38,821 bases of DNA from Mycobacterium sp. E1747 (GTDB lineage: Bacteria; Actinomycetota; Actinomycetes; Mycobacteriales; Mycobacteriaceae), in contig NZ_LZJI01000174.1 of NCBI RefSeq assembly GCF_001667775.1, positions 1 through 38,821 on the forward strand. The letters run 5' to 3'. Positions within the stretch are counted from its first letter, which is position 1. The number at the start of each line of letters is the position of its first letter. A program made the position numbers and the translations under genes. The notes below the pieces were generated by a model. It worked only from the letters and a program-made list of their open reading frames with translations. It had not been told where the DNA came from and ran no database searches. Below are positions 22,091-30,922 of this stretch, piece by piece.

Positions 22091-24666
22091 GATTGTTCTC
22101 CAGCTCCCGTACGGATCTTCGGCATCCCAATGGAGACAGGGATTTTGCGCCCCGCGTGCTCGGTGAATTCCACCGTCGAGTCGACGGCATCCGGGGCGTT
22201 GACGAACGAGACGAACCGCGACAGCTTGTCCGGGTCGTCGAGCACGCCCTTCCATTCACACTTGTAGTTCTGTACGTGCCGCTCCATTGCGGCCTCGAAT
22301 TCTCCGGCCAGCCCCAGCGAGTCCTCGCACACGACCTCGCGCACGTGATCGAGTCCGCCCTCGAGCGAATCGACCCACGGCGCGGTGCGCTGCAGCCGGT
22401 CGGCGGTCCTGATGTAGTACATGACGAACCGGTCGACGTAGCGGACCAGCGTCTCGGTATCCAGGTCGCTGGCCAGCAGCTGGGCGTGCTTGGGCGTCAT
22501 GCCGCCGTTGCCGCCGACGTAGAGGTTCCAGCCCTTTTCGGTGGCGATGACGCCGACGTCCTTGGACCGCGCTTCGGCGCACTCGCGTGCGCAACCCGAG
22601 ACGCCCATCTTGATCTTGTGCGGTGCCCGCAGCCCGCGGTACCGCAGCTCCAGGTCGATGGCCAGCTGCACCGAATCCTGCTGGCCGTAGCGGCACCAGT
22701 CGGTCCCGACGCAGCTCTTCACCGTGCGCAGCGCCTTGCCGTAGGCGTGGCCGGATTCCATGCCACCGTCGACCAGCCGCCGCCAGATCTCCGGCAGCTG
22801 GTCCACCCGGGCGCCGAACATGTCGATCCGCTGGCCGCCGGTGATCTTGGTGTAGAGCCCGAAGTCCTGGGCGATCTGGCCGATCAGGATCAGGTGCTCG
22901 GGCTTGATGTCACCGCCGGGGACCCGCGGCACCACCGAGTAGCTGCCGTTCTTTTGGATGTTGGCCAGAAAGTGGTCGTTGGAGTCCTGCAGCGAGGCCT
23001 GCTCGCCCTCGAGGATGTGGTCCGAGCCGGTGGACGCCAGGATGGACGCGACCACGGGTTTGCAGATATCGCAACCCTTTCCGCGGCCGAAGCGCTCCAG
23101 CAGGCCGGAGAACGTGCGGATCTCGGTGGCCGAGATGATCTCGAAGAGTTCCGCCCGCGACTGGCTGAAGTGCTCGCACAGCGCCTTGGACTGTTCCACA
23201 CCCTCGGCTTCCAGCAGCTGCTTGAGCAGCGGCACGCACGAGCCACACGACGTGCCGGCCGCGGTGCACGACTTGAGCGACGGCACGTCGGCGCAGCCGT
23301 CGGCGATGGCGCATTTCAGGTCGCCCTTGGTGACGTTGTTGCACGAGCAGATCTGCGCCGAATCCGGCAGCGCGCCGACTCCGAGCGCCGGCGCCTCGCC
23401 CGATACCGGCGCGATCAGCGCGAGCGGATCCCCCGGCAGCTCGCTGCCGACCATCGGCCGCAGCACCCCGTACGACGAGGCGTCACCGACGAGGACGCCG
23501 CCGAGCAGTGTCTTCGCGTCGTCGGACAACACCAGCTTGGCGTAGGTCCGCTTGACCGCGTCGTTGATGGTGACCTCGAGGCAGTTCTCGGTGACCCCCA
23601 TCGCGTCGCCGAAGCTGGCGACGTCGACGCCGAGCAGCTTGAGCTTGGTCGACAGGTCGGCCTCGCCGAACTCCGCGGCACCGTCCAGCAGGCGGTCGGC
23701 CACCACCTCGGCGGAGGTGTAGCCGGGCCCCACCAGGCCGTAGCACCGGCCTTCGATCGCGGCGACCTCGCCGACCGCGTAGATGTCCGGATCGCTTGTG
23801 CGGCAGGCCAAGTCGGTGAGCACCCCACCGCGTTCGGCGAGCTCCAGCCCCGCCGCCCTGGCCAGCTCGTCACGCGGCCGGATGCCGGCCGCGAAGATGA
23901 CCAGCCCGGCGTCGATGACCTCGCCGTCGGTCAGGCGCACCCGCACCGACGAGACCCCGTCCGTGTGATCGATCGCTTCGATCGACTCGGTTCCAGTGCC
24001 CACGTGCACCGCGATGCCGAGCTCACCGATCATCTTGGCCAGCAACGCGCCGCCGCCCTCGTCGATCTGCTGGGCCATCAACCGCGGCATCATCTCGACG
24101 ACGTGCGTCTGCAACCCGAACTGCCGGAGCGCATTAGCGGCCTCCAGACCCAACAGGCCGCCGCCGATCACCACGCCCGCGGGGGCGCGACCGGCCTGGA
24201 CCGTCCGCTGGGCGTCGGTCCGGATGGCGTCGAGGTCGTCCAGCGTGCGGTACACGTGGCACGCCGGCAGGTCGTGGCCCGGCACCGGCGGGACGAACGC
24301 ATACGACCCGGTGGCCAACACCAGCGTGTCGTAGCCGTGCCGCTGCCCGTCGGCCGTCACCACCGCCTTCGCTTCCCGGTCGATCTCGGTAACCTGGGCG
24401 TTCAGTACCAATCGAACCTGTTCGTCACCCGCGTAGTCGTTGCCCGGCAGCGCCAGCAGCTTGCGGTCCCAGCTCTCGGTGTACGAGGTCAGCCCGACGC
24501 GGTCGTAGGCCGCGTCCGTCTCCTCGGCGAAAACCGTGATGCGCCACAATCCTTCGGTGTCGCGCGCGCGCAGCGCCTCGACCAGCCGGTGCCCCACCAT
24601 GCCGTGCCCGACTACGACGATGTGACGGCCCGCACAGTGCGCGCGCGAAATCCCGTCTGCAGCCAT
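22087..24666 (-). CDS. nirB: Nitrite reductase [NAD(P)H] large subunit NirB
   Basis: 859 aa, cytoplasmic; reduces nitrite to ammonium with NAD(P)H. Domains in order: FAD/NAD(P)H oxidoreductase at about 14-400 (VVVGHGMVGH; VVIGGGLLGLEAANAL); a BFD-like [2Fe-2S] domain with Cys440, Cys442, Cys474 and Cys477; and a siroheme/[4Fe-4S] reductase region at about 560-800 with Cys652, Cys658, Cys692 and Cys696. All cluster ligands are present. ATG 24666 has a TAACCT -10 seven nt upstream, so the transcript may be leaderless. nirD follows with an ATGA overlap. The likely activators are NnaR, encoded nearby, and GlnR. Confidence 0.94.
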   Translation of the reverse strand: MAADGISRAHCAGRHIVVVGHGMVGHRLVEALRARDTEGLWRITVFAEETDAAYDRVGLTSYTESWDRKLLALPGNDYAGDEQVRLVLNAQVTEIDREAKAVVTADGQRHGYDTLVLATGSYAFVPPVPGHDLPACHVYRTLDDLDAIRTDAQRTVQAGRAPAGVVIGGGLLGLEAANALRQFGLQTHVVEMMPRLMAQQIDEGGGALLAKMIGELGIAVHVGTGTESIEAIDHTDGVSSVRVRLTDGEVIDAGLVIFAAGIRPRDELARAAGLELAERGGVLTDLACRTSDPDIYAVGEVAAIEGRCYGLVGPGYTSAEVVADRLLDGAAEFGEADLSTKLKLLGVDVASFGDAMGVTENCLEVTINDAVKRTYAKLVLSDDAKTLLGGVLVGDASSYGVLRPMVGSELPGDPLALIAPVSGEAPALGVGALPDSAQICSCNNVTKGDLKCAIADGCADVPSLKSCTAAGTSCGSCVPLLKQLLEAEGVEQSKALCEHFSQSRAELFEIISATEIRTFSGLLERFGRGKGCDICKPVVASILASTGSDHILEGEQASLQDSNDHFLANIQKNGSYSVVPRVPGGDIKPEHLILIGQIAQDFGLYTKITGGQRIDMFGARVDQLPEIWRRLVDGGMESGHAYGKALRTVKSCVGTDWCRYGQQDSVQLAIDLELRYRGLRAPHKIKMGVSGCARECAEARSKDVGVIATEKGWNLYVGGNGGMTPKHAQLLASDLDTETLVRYVDRFVMYYIRTADRLQRTAPWVDSLEGGLDHVREVVCEDSLGLAGEFEAAMERHVQNYKCEWKGVLDDPDKLSRFVSFVNAPDAVDSTVEFTEHAGRKIPVSIGMPKIRTGAGEQS

Positions 24667-24673
24667 GGCTTTG

Positions 24674-24713
24674 AGGTTAGCGGCCGGAAATTACCGCGAT
24701 TTCGCCCAATGTG
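24674..24713 (-). promoter_or_regulatory. nirB promoter with candidate GlnR/NnaR region
   Basis: On the minus strand, TAACCT (24679-24674) lies 7 nt before the nirB ATG. Upstream are GTCAC, GAAAT and GTAATTTC blocks, which loosely recall the alternating GTnAC/GAAAC pattern of GlnR sites, though spacing is one base off. GTAATTTC is shared with the narK3 upstream region. Confidence 0.4.
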
Positions 24714-24763
24714 ACGGTCCTATGACGAGGATCTCACAACTCACAGGGAGCCTTGTGAATATT

Positions 24764-24782
24764 CGTTCGCCCACGGCGAACG
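24764..24782. repeat. 8-bp perfect inverted repeat between nirB and hsp20
   Basis: CGTTCGCC-CAC-GGCGAACG. It lies just upstream of the hsp20 promoter elements. It may be a regulator site or an RNA hairpin in a transcript starting further upstream. Confidence 0.5.
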
Positions 24783-24789
24783 CCTAGGT

Positions 24790-24816
24790 GGAACTTTAGC
24801 GTGGTCGACTCATGTT
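24790..24816 (+). promoter_or_regulatory. hsp20 promoter: ECF-type elements overlapping a HAIR-like site
   Basis: GGAAC (24790-24794) followed by TGTT at 24813-24816 (18-bp spacer) fits a SigE/SigH-type promoter. Interleaved is CTTTAGC-N7-ACTCATG (24794-24814), which matches the HspR box CTTGAGT-N7-ACTCAAG at 11 of 14 arm positions with the correct spacing. The M. tuberculosis homologue acr2 is known to be HspR-repressed and SigE/SigH-dependent. Confidence 0.65.
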
Positions 24817-24893
24817 TCTCTTTACAGCCGGCCGGAAGGGCGCCGGACACAGCAAATCCACAACAAAGCTCAAGGAAGCTTAAGGAGATCGCC

Positions 24894-25334
24894 ATGAGTA
24901 ACCTCGCATTGTGGTCGCGACCGGCCTGGGACACCGACCGGTGGTTGCGCGACTTCTTCGGTCCGGCCGCCGCGGCGGACTGGTATAAGCCCGGCACCAG
25001 CGGTTTTTCCCCCGCCGCCGAGATCGTCAAGGACGGTGACGACGCGGTCGTACGTGTTGAACTCCCCGGTGTCGACGTCGAAAAGGACGTCAATGTCGAG
25101 GTCGACCGCGGCCGACTCGTGATCCACGGCGAACGCCGCGACGAGCACGCCCAGGAGAAAGACGGGCGCACCCTGCGGGAGGTCCGGTACGGCTCCTTCC
25201 GCCGCTCGTTCCAGCTGCCGGCTCACGTCACCGGGGACGCCATCTCGGCCTCGTACGACGCCGGCGTGCTGACCGTGCGGGTGGCCGGCGCGTATGCCGG
25301 AAACCAGGCGCAGCGCATCGAGATCACCAAGTAG
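24894..25334 (+). CDS. hsp: Small heat-shock protein, Hsp20/alpha-crystallin family (Acr2-like)
   Basis: 146 aa. An N-terminal arm (SRPAWDTDRWLRDFFGPA) precedes an alpha-crystallin domain at about 40-130: VRVELPGVDVEKDVNVEVDR, GERRDEH, YGSFRRSFQLP, then the ASYDAGVLTVRV strand. The short tail ends in RIEITK. It is an ATP-independent holdase that binds unfolding proteins. Start ATG 24894 with AAGGAG 6 nt upstream. Position next to nirB corresponds to Rv0251c. A strong hairpin follows the stop codon. Confidence 0.93.
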   Translation: MSNLALWSRPAWDTDRWLRDFFGPAAAADWYKPGTSGFSPAAEIVKDGDDAVVRVELPGVDVEKDVNVEVDRGRLVIHGERRDEHAQEKDGRTLREVRYGSFRRSFQLPAHVTGDAISASYDAGVLTVRVAGAYAGNQAQRIEITK

Positions 25335-25347
25335 ACGCTAGACCGCG

Positions 25348-25375
25348 ATCCGGCGGGGCATCGGCCCCGCCGGAT
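25348..25375. terminator. Bidirectional terminator-type hairpin
   Basis: A perfect 12-bp stem (ATCCGGCGGGGC with its complement) and an ATCG loop, between the convergent hsp20 and PEP-mutase-like genes. No U-tract on either side. Confidence 0.6.
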
Positions 25376-25404
25376 TCGCTTGCACCGCAGCGGATTCGGC
25401 CGGA

Positions 25405-26163
25405 TCAGCCCCAGCGGGCCAGCAGTTCCTTGGCCCGGGCGGCCAACGCGGCCTGAAAGAACGGGCCGAAGCTGATTCGCGCCACACCCAGCGGCCCGAA
25501 CGTCGTCGGGTCATCCTGGTCGGGCAGCGCGATCGCGTTGACCGGCAGCGGCAGCTCTGCGGCCAAGCGCCGCAACGTATCCGGATCATGACGACCGACC
25601 GGGTACAGCACGTCGGCGCCCGCGTCCGCCGCCTGGGTCAGTCGCGCCACGGCCCTGTCGACCCGGTCGGACGCGTCGCCGTCCTGGCGCAGGAACAGGT
25701 CGGTGCGGGCGTTGATCACGACGTGCACCCCGGCCGCGTCGGCGGCCGACCGCAGCGCCGCGACCAGTTCGGCGTGCTCGCCGGCGGACCGCAGCCGCTT
25801 GCCCTCGGAGTGCACGGTGTCTTCGACGTTCAGCCCCACCGCGCCGACGCTGAGCAATCCGTCGATCAGGCGCTCGGCGGTGAGTCCGTAACCGGATTCG
25901 ATGTCGACCGAGACCGGGGCGTCGACGGCGGCGGTGATCTGAGCGACGCGCGCCAGCACGTCGTCGAACGACATGCCCTCCCCGTCCGGTTTGCCGATCG
26001 AGTCCGCCAGCGGGTGGCTGCCCACGGTCAGGGCGGCGAAACCCGCGTCGACGGCGAGGCGGGCCGACCACGCGTCCCACACCGTCGGCAGGACCACCGG
26101 GTCGCCGGGCCGATGCAGGGCGAGCAGCGCCGTGGCGCGCTCGGCGGGGGTTTGACCGCTCAT
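25405..26163 (-). CDS. Isocitrate lyase/PEP mutase family enzyme
   Basis: 252 aa. TIM-barrel of the isocitrate lyase/PEP mutase superfamily: VLPTVWDAWSARLAVDAGF near residue 23, SVDIESGYG (metal-binding acidic residues) near 92, GLNVEDTVH near 116, and VINARTDLFLR near 153. The family cleaves or forms C-C and C-P bonds next to carboxylates (e.g. methylisocitrate, oxaloacetate, phosphonopyruvate). The substrate cannot be told from sequence. ATG 26163 has GAGGAG about 10 nt upstream; the longer in-frame ORF runs through the neighbouring gene and is rejected. I recall no equivalent between Rv0251c and Rv0250c. Confidence 0.85.
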   Translation of the reverse strand: MSGQTPAERATALLALHRPGDPVVLPTVWDAWSARLAVDAGFAALTVGSHPLADSIGKPDGEGMSFDDVLARVAQITAAVDAPVSVDIESGYGLTAERLIDGLLSVGAVGLNVEDTVHSEGKRLRSAGEHAELVAALRSAADAAGVHVVINARTDLFLRQDGDASDRVDRAVARLTQAADAGADVLYPVGRHDPDTLRRLAAELPLPVNAIALPDQDDPTTFGPLGVARISFGPFFQAALAARAKELLARWG

Positions 26164-26277
26164 GAGGTGTTTGCTCCTCGCTCGCCCGAAGTGTTTCGTC
26201 TGACATCGGGCTGTGCGGTGGATAGTATTCACAAAAGCGTACTGTGATCCGTAACACCGTCTGCCCAAGGAGATCCG

Positions 26278-26574
26278 TTGAGCACCACGACTGAACTCGC
26301 CGAACTTCACGACCTCATCGGCGGCCTGCGGCGGTGCGTCGGCTCGTTGAAGAGTCGCTACGGCGACAGCCCGGCGATGCGGCGGATCGTGATCGACGCC
26401 GACCGGATCCTGTCCGACGTCGAACTGCTCGACACCGACGTGTCCGAACTCGATTTGGCGCGCGCTACCGTGCAGCAGTCCGGCGAGAAGATCGTCATTC
26501 CCGACACCCAGTACGACAGCGACTTCTGGCGCGATGTCGACGACGAGGGTGTCGGGGGTCACAGCAGGTCCTGA
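26278..26574 (+). CDS. Conserved small acidic protein (Rv0250c-like)
   Basis: 98 aa with a TTG start that follows AAGGAG by 5 nt, so the unusual start is well supported. An N-terminal helical region (ELAELHDLIGGLRRCVGSLKS) and acidic helices (IVIDADRILSDVELLD) end in IVIPDTQYDSDFWRDVDDEG. No known domain. It precedes the three sdh1 genes on the same strand, as Rv0250c does, which suggests a role linked to that complex. That link rests on conserved neighbourhood only. Confidence 0.75.
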   Translation: MSTTTELAELHDLIGGLRRCVGSLKSRYGDSPAMRRIVIDADRILSDVELLDTDVSELDLARATVQQSGEKIVIPDTQYDSDFWRDVDDEGVGGHSRS

Positions 26575-26662
26575 CAACCCCGAACAACCCAAGCCCCCCG
26601 GAACCGAGGGGGTGGTCTCTGTGTACCCTTCGACCAACAGCCCGTTCGAAGAGGAACACTAG

Positions 26663-27490
26663 ATGAGCGCACCCACGGCGAACCGTCCTGCGTCAGGTGT
26701 CTTTTCACCCGCGCGCGCCCGCATCCCGCAACGCACCCTACGCACCGACCGGTGGTGGATGTCGCCGCTGCGAATCGACCTGGGCTTCGCCGCGTTCGTC
26801 ATCTACGCGACCGTGCGCGCGTTTCAGCAGGATTACTTCTTCGTCCCCAAGTACCACTACCTCACGCCGTTCTACTCACCCTGCGTGAGCAAGGCCTGCG
26901 GCGAGGCCGGCGACTTCTGGCCTCAGATCCTGCCGGACGTGTGGTGGTTGCCGTACGCGGCGCTGACGCTGCCATTCCTGCTGCTGTTCCGGCTCACCTG
27001 CTATTACTACCGCGGCGCCTACTACCGCACGGTGTGGCAGTCGCCCAGCGCTTGCGCGGTGGCCGAACCGCGCGTCCACTACACGGGCGAGACCAGGTTC
27101 CCGCTGATCGTCCAGAACAGCCACCGGTACTTCTTCTACATCGCCGGCATCATCTCCGTGATCAACACCTACGACGCGATCATCGGTTTCCACTCCGACT
27201 CCGGCCCACACGGCTTCGGATTCGGCCTGGGCAACCTGATCATGGTCGGCAACGTCGTCATGCTGTGGGTCTACACGCTGTCGTGCCATTCCTGCCGGCA
27301 CGTCACCGGTGGGCGGCTCAAGCACTTCTCCAAGCACCCTGTGCGGTATTGGATCTGGACCCAGGTCAGCAAGATCAATACCCGGCACAAGCTGTACGCC
27401 TGGGTCACGCTGGGCACCCTGATGCTCACCGACTTCTACATCGCGCTGGTGGCCAGCAACACCATCAGTGACCTGAGATTTGTTGGCTGA
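26663..27490 (+). CDS. Succinate dehydrogenase Sdh1 membrane subunit (Rv0249c-like)
   Basis: 275 aa with about five hydrophobic segments. It anchors the flavoprotein and iron-sulfur subunits encoded next and carries the quinone site. Cys/His clusters are notable: Cys74 and Cys79, and the C-H-S-C-R-H group at 208-213. As I recall, the M. smegmatis Sdh1 structure showed a membrane-embedded Rieske-type cluster, and these residues are the obvious ligand candidates. ATG 26663 with GAGGA about 9 nt upstream. A TACCCT element near 26622 may be the -10. Confidence 0.87.
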   Translation: MSAPTANRPASGVFSPARARIPQRTLRTDRWWMSPLRIDLGFAAFVIYATVRAFQQDYFFVPKYHYLTPFYSPCVSKACGEAGDFWPQILPDVWWLPYAALTLPFLLLFRLTCYYYRGAYYRTVWQSPSACAVAEPRVHYTGETRFPLIVQNSHRYFFYIAGIISVINTYDAIIGFHSDSGPHGFGFGLGNLIMVGNVVMLWVYTLSCHSCRHVTGGRLKHFSKHPVRYWIWTQVSKINTRHKLYAWVTLGTLMLTDFYIALVASNTISDLRFVG

Positions 27491-27536
27491 GAAGCCATTC
27501 GAACAACAATTCCGAACTTAGCTAGCGAGGGTTTTC

Positions 27537-29453
27537 ATGGTTGAGGTCGAGCGGCATGCCTACGACGTAGTCGTCATCGGCGCCGGCGGCGCGGGGCTGC
27601 GCGCGGTCATCGAGGCGCGGGAACGCGGCCTCAAGGTCGCGGTGGTGTGCAAGTCGCTGTTCGGCAAGGCCCACACGGTCATGGCCGAGGGCGGCTGCGC
27701 GGCGTCGATGGGCAACACCAACCCCAAAGACAACTGGAAGACCCACTTCGGCGACACCATGCGCGGGGGGAAGTTCCTCAACAACTGGCGGATGGCCGAA
27801 CTGCACGCCAAGGAGGCACCGGACCGCGTCTGGGAGCTGGAAACCTATGGGGCGCTGTTCGATCGCCTCAAAGACGGCAAGATCAGCCAGCGCAACTTCG
27901 GCGGGCACACCTACCCGCGGCTGGCGCACGTCGGTGACCGCACCGGCCTGGAGCTGATCCGCACCATGCAGCAGAAGATCGTCTCCCTGCAGCAGGAAGA
28001 CTTCGCCGAACTCGGCGACTACGAGGCGCGCATCAAGGTCTTCGCCGAGTGCACCATCACCGAACTGATCAAGGACGGTGACGCGATCGCCGGCGCGTTC
28101 GGATACTGGCGCGAGACGGGCCAGTTCGTCCTGTTCGAGGCGCCCGCGGTGGTGCTGGCCACCGGCGGCATCGGCAAGTCGTTCAAAGTCACCTCGAACT
28201 CATGGGAGTACACCGGCGACGGGCACGCGCTGGCGCTGCGGGCGGGTGCATCGCTGATCAACATGGAGTTCGTCCAGTTCCACCCGACGGGCATGGTGTG
28301 GCCGCCCAGCGTCAAGGGGATCCTCGTCACCGAGGGTGTCCGCGGTGACGGCGGGGTGCTGAAGAACTCCGACAACAAGCGGTTCATGTTCGACTACATC
28401 CCGCCGGTGTTCAAGGGCCAGTACGCCGAGTCCGAACAAGAGGCCGACCAGTGGCTCAAGGACAACGACTCGGCCCGCCGTACCCCCGACCTGCTGCCCC
28501 GCGATGAGGTCGCGCGCGCGATCAACTCCGAGGTCAAGGCAGGCCGCGGCAGCCCGCACGGCGGCGTGTTCCTCGACATCGCGTCGCGGTTGACGCCCGA
28601 GGAGATCAAGCGGCGCCTGCCGTCGATGTACCACCAGTTCAAGGAGCTGGCGGGTGTCGACATCACCAAGGAGCCGATGGAAGTCGGGCCGACCTGCCAT
28701 TACGTGATGGGCGGCGTCGAGGTGGACGCCGACACCGGCGCGGCCACCGTCCCAGGCCTGTTCGCCGCGGGCGAGTGCTCCGGCGGTATGCACGGCTCCA
28801 ACCGGCTGGGCGGCAACTCGCTGTCGGACCTACTGGTCTTCGGCCGGCGCGCCGGGCTGGGTGCGGCCGACTACGTGCGGGCGCTGAGCAGCCGTCCGAC
28901 GATCTCGGCCGAGGCCATCGAGACCGCGGCGCAGCGGGCGCTGTCCCCCTTCGAGACGCCGGCCAACGGCGCACCGGCGGAGAACCCCTACACGCTGCAG
29001 CTCGAGCTGCAGCAGTCGATGAACGACTTGGTGGGCATCATCCGCAAGGCGGACGAGGTTTCCGAGGCGCTGGCCCGGCTGGACAAGCTGCGCGAGCGGT
29101 TCAAGAACCTGCATGTGGAGGGCGGACGCCAGTACAACCCGGGCTGGAATCTGGCCATTGACCTGCGCAACATGCTGCTGGTCAGCGAGTGCGTCGCCAA
29201 GGCGGCGCTGGAACGCACCGAGAGCCGCGGCGGCCACACCCGCGACGACCATCCGTCGATGGACTCCGGATGGCGCAAGGTGCTGCTGGTGTGCCAGGCC
29301 GCCGGTGGCGACGAGGTGATCCCCGACATCAGCATCACGCGCAAGGACCAGGTGCCCATGCGACCCGATCTGCTGGAGCTCTTCGAGATCTCCGAGCTGG
29401 AGAAGTACTACACCGACGATGAGCTGGCCGAGCATCCAGGACGGAGAGGCTAA
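27537..29453 (+). CDS. sdhA: Succinate dehydrogenase Sdh1 flavoprotein subunit
   Basis: 638 aa. FAD-binding VVVIGAGGAGLRA near 11-23. The KAHTVMAEGG motif places the covalent-FAD His at residue 46. Substrate-site features include HPTGMVWPP near residue 249 and a MHGSNRLGGNSLSDLLVFG segment near 420. It oxidises succinate to fumarate. GTTTTC-ATG start with AGCGAGGG upstream. The next gene begins on its last base (ATG within TAATG), giving coupled synthesis with SdhB. Homologue of Rv0248c. Confidence 0.93.
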   Translation: MVEVERHAYDVVVIGAGGAGLRAVIEARERGLKVAVVCKSLFGKAHTVMAEGGCAASMGNTNPKDNWKTHFGDTMRGGKFLNNWRMAELHAKEAPDRVWELETYGALFDRLKDGKISQRNFGGHTYPRLAHVGDRTGLELIRTMQQKIVSLQQEDFAELGDYEARIKVFAECTITELIKDGDAIAGAFGYWRETGQFVLFEAPAVVLATGGIGKSFKVTSNSWEYTGDGHALALRAGASLINMEFVQFHPTGMVWPPSVKGILVTEGVRGDGGVLKNSDNKRFMFDYIPPVFKGQYAESEQEADQWLKDNDSARRTPDLLPRDEVARAINSEVKAGRGSPHGGVFLDIASRLTPEEIKRRLPSMYHQFKELAGVDITKEPMEVGPTCHYVMGGVEVDADTGAATVPGLFAAGECSGGMHGSNRLGGNSLSDLLVFGRRAGLGAADYVRALSSRPTISAEAIETAAQRALSPFETPANGAPAENPYTLQLELQQSMNDLVGIIRKADEVSEALARLDKLRERFKNLHVEGGRQYNPGWNLAIDLRNMLLVSECVAKAALERTESRGGHTRDDHPSMDSGWRKVLLVCQAAGGDEVIPDISITRKDQVPMRPDLLELFEISELEKYYTDDELAEHPGRRG

Positions 29454-30199
29454 TGACCTACAACGCGACGATGCGCGTGTGGCGCGGTGACGATGCCGAT
29501 GGCGCGCTGCAGGACTTCACGGTGGAGGTCAACGAGGGCGAGGTGGTGCTCGACATCATCCATCGCCTGCAACAGACCCAGACGCCCGACCTCGCCGTGC
29601 GGTGGAACTGCAAGGCGGGCAAGTGCGGTTCCTGCTCGGCGGAGATCAACGGGGTGCCGCGGTTGCTCTGCATGACCCGGATGTCGACGTTCGCCGAGGA
29701 CGAAGTGGTGACCGTGACGCCGCTGCGGACGTTCCCGGTGATCCGCGACCTGGTCACCGACGTCTCCTTCAACTACGAAAAGGCGCGCGAGATCCCCGCC
29801 TTCGCGCCACCGAAGGATCTGCAGCCGGGCGAGTACCGGATGGCGCAGGCCGACGTGCAGCGCTCGCAGGAGTTCCGTAAGTGCATCGAGTGCTTCCTGT
29901 GCCAGAACGTGTGTCACGTCGTCCGCGACCACGAGGAGAACAAGAAGGCGTTCGCCGGACCGCGGTTCCTGATGCGCATCGCCGAACTCGAGATGCACCC
30001 GTTGGACACGATGGACCGGCGCAACCAGGCGCAGGAGCAACACGGCCTGGGCTATTGCAACATCACCAAGTGCTGCACCGAGGTCTGCCCGGAAAACATC
30101 AAGATCACCGACAACGCGCTGATCCCGATGAAAGAGCGGGTCGCCGACCGCAAGTACGACCCGGTGGTGTGGCTGGGTAACAAGCTGTTCCGGCGCTGA
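29453..30199 (+). CDS. sdhB: Succinate dehydrogenase Sdh1 iron-sulfur subunit
   Basis: 248 aa, the same length as Rv0247c. [2Fe-2S] ligands Cys53, Cys58, Cys61 and Cys73. The ferredoxin-like [4Fe-4S]/[3Fe-4S] Cys are at 144, 147, 150 and 154, and at 202, 208 and 212 with an extra Cys207. It passes electrons from FAD to the membrane subunit. The start overlaps the sdhA stop by one base. Confidence 0.93.
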   Translation: MTYNATMRVWRGDDADGALQDFTVEVNEGEVVLDIIHRLQQTQTPDLAVRWNCKAGKCGSCSAEINGVPRLLCMTRMSTFAEDEVVTVTPLRTFPVIRDLVTDVSFNYEKAREIPAFAPPKDLQPGEYRMAQADVQRSQEFRKCIECFLCQNVCHVVRDHEENKKAFAGPRFLMRIAELEMHPLDTMDRRNQAQEQHGLGYCNITKCCTEVCPENIKITDNALIPMKERVADRKYDPVVWLGNKLFRR

Positions 30200-30214
30200 C
30201 CACGCGTTAGCCTG

Positions 30215-30228
30215 CCCGGCGCGCCGGG
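30215..30228. repeat. 14-bp perfect palindrome after sdhB
   Basis: CCCGGCGCGCCGGG, 15 nt after the sdhB stop. It can form a CCCGG/CCGGG stem with a CGCG loop, and may attenuate read-through into the 51-codon gene. Confidence 0.4.
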
Positions 30229-30269
30229 TATCCGCATAGAACCCAAACTCCGAAAGCAGCGTGGGAGAT

Positions 30270-30425
30270 ATGCGAGAAACCACCAGCGTCAACGACATTC
30301 GAACCGCGATCCGGGAGTTGTCGGTCCGCGCCGACCTGGCCCGTAAGGAGGGCCGCCCCGACGACGCCGCGGAGATCGAGCAGCGGATAGCCGGCTTCCG
30401 GGCCGAACTCGGCCGCCGTCCGTAG
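30270..30425 (+). CDS. Small 51-aa protein downstream of sdh1
   Basis: An ATG at 30270 after GGGAG opens a 51-codon frame, TAG at 30423-30425. The product begins MRETTSVNDIRTAIREL and continues with charged helical segments (ADLARKEGRPDDAAEIEQR, AGFRAELGRR). Codons are strongly GC3-biased like those of the neighbours, and the predicted helices have regular heptad-like spacing. It ends 2 bp before the convergent flavin reductase stop. Function unknown; its place after sdhB suggests cotranscription with sdh1. Confidence 0.55.
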   Translation: MRETTSVNDIRTAIRELSVRADLARKEGRPDDAAEIEQRIAGFRAELGRRP

Positions 30426-30427
30426 TC

Positions 30428-30922
<495 letters not shown>

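Noticed and set aside
22093..24714. 873-codon plus-strand frame opposite nirB
   Set aside because: Antisense shadow of a high-GC gene. NirB on the minus strand has all its cluster ligands.
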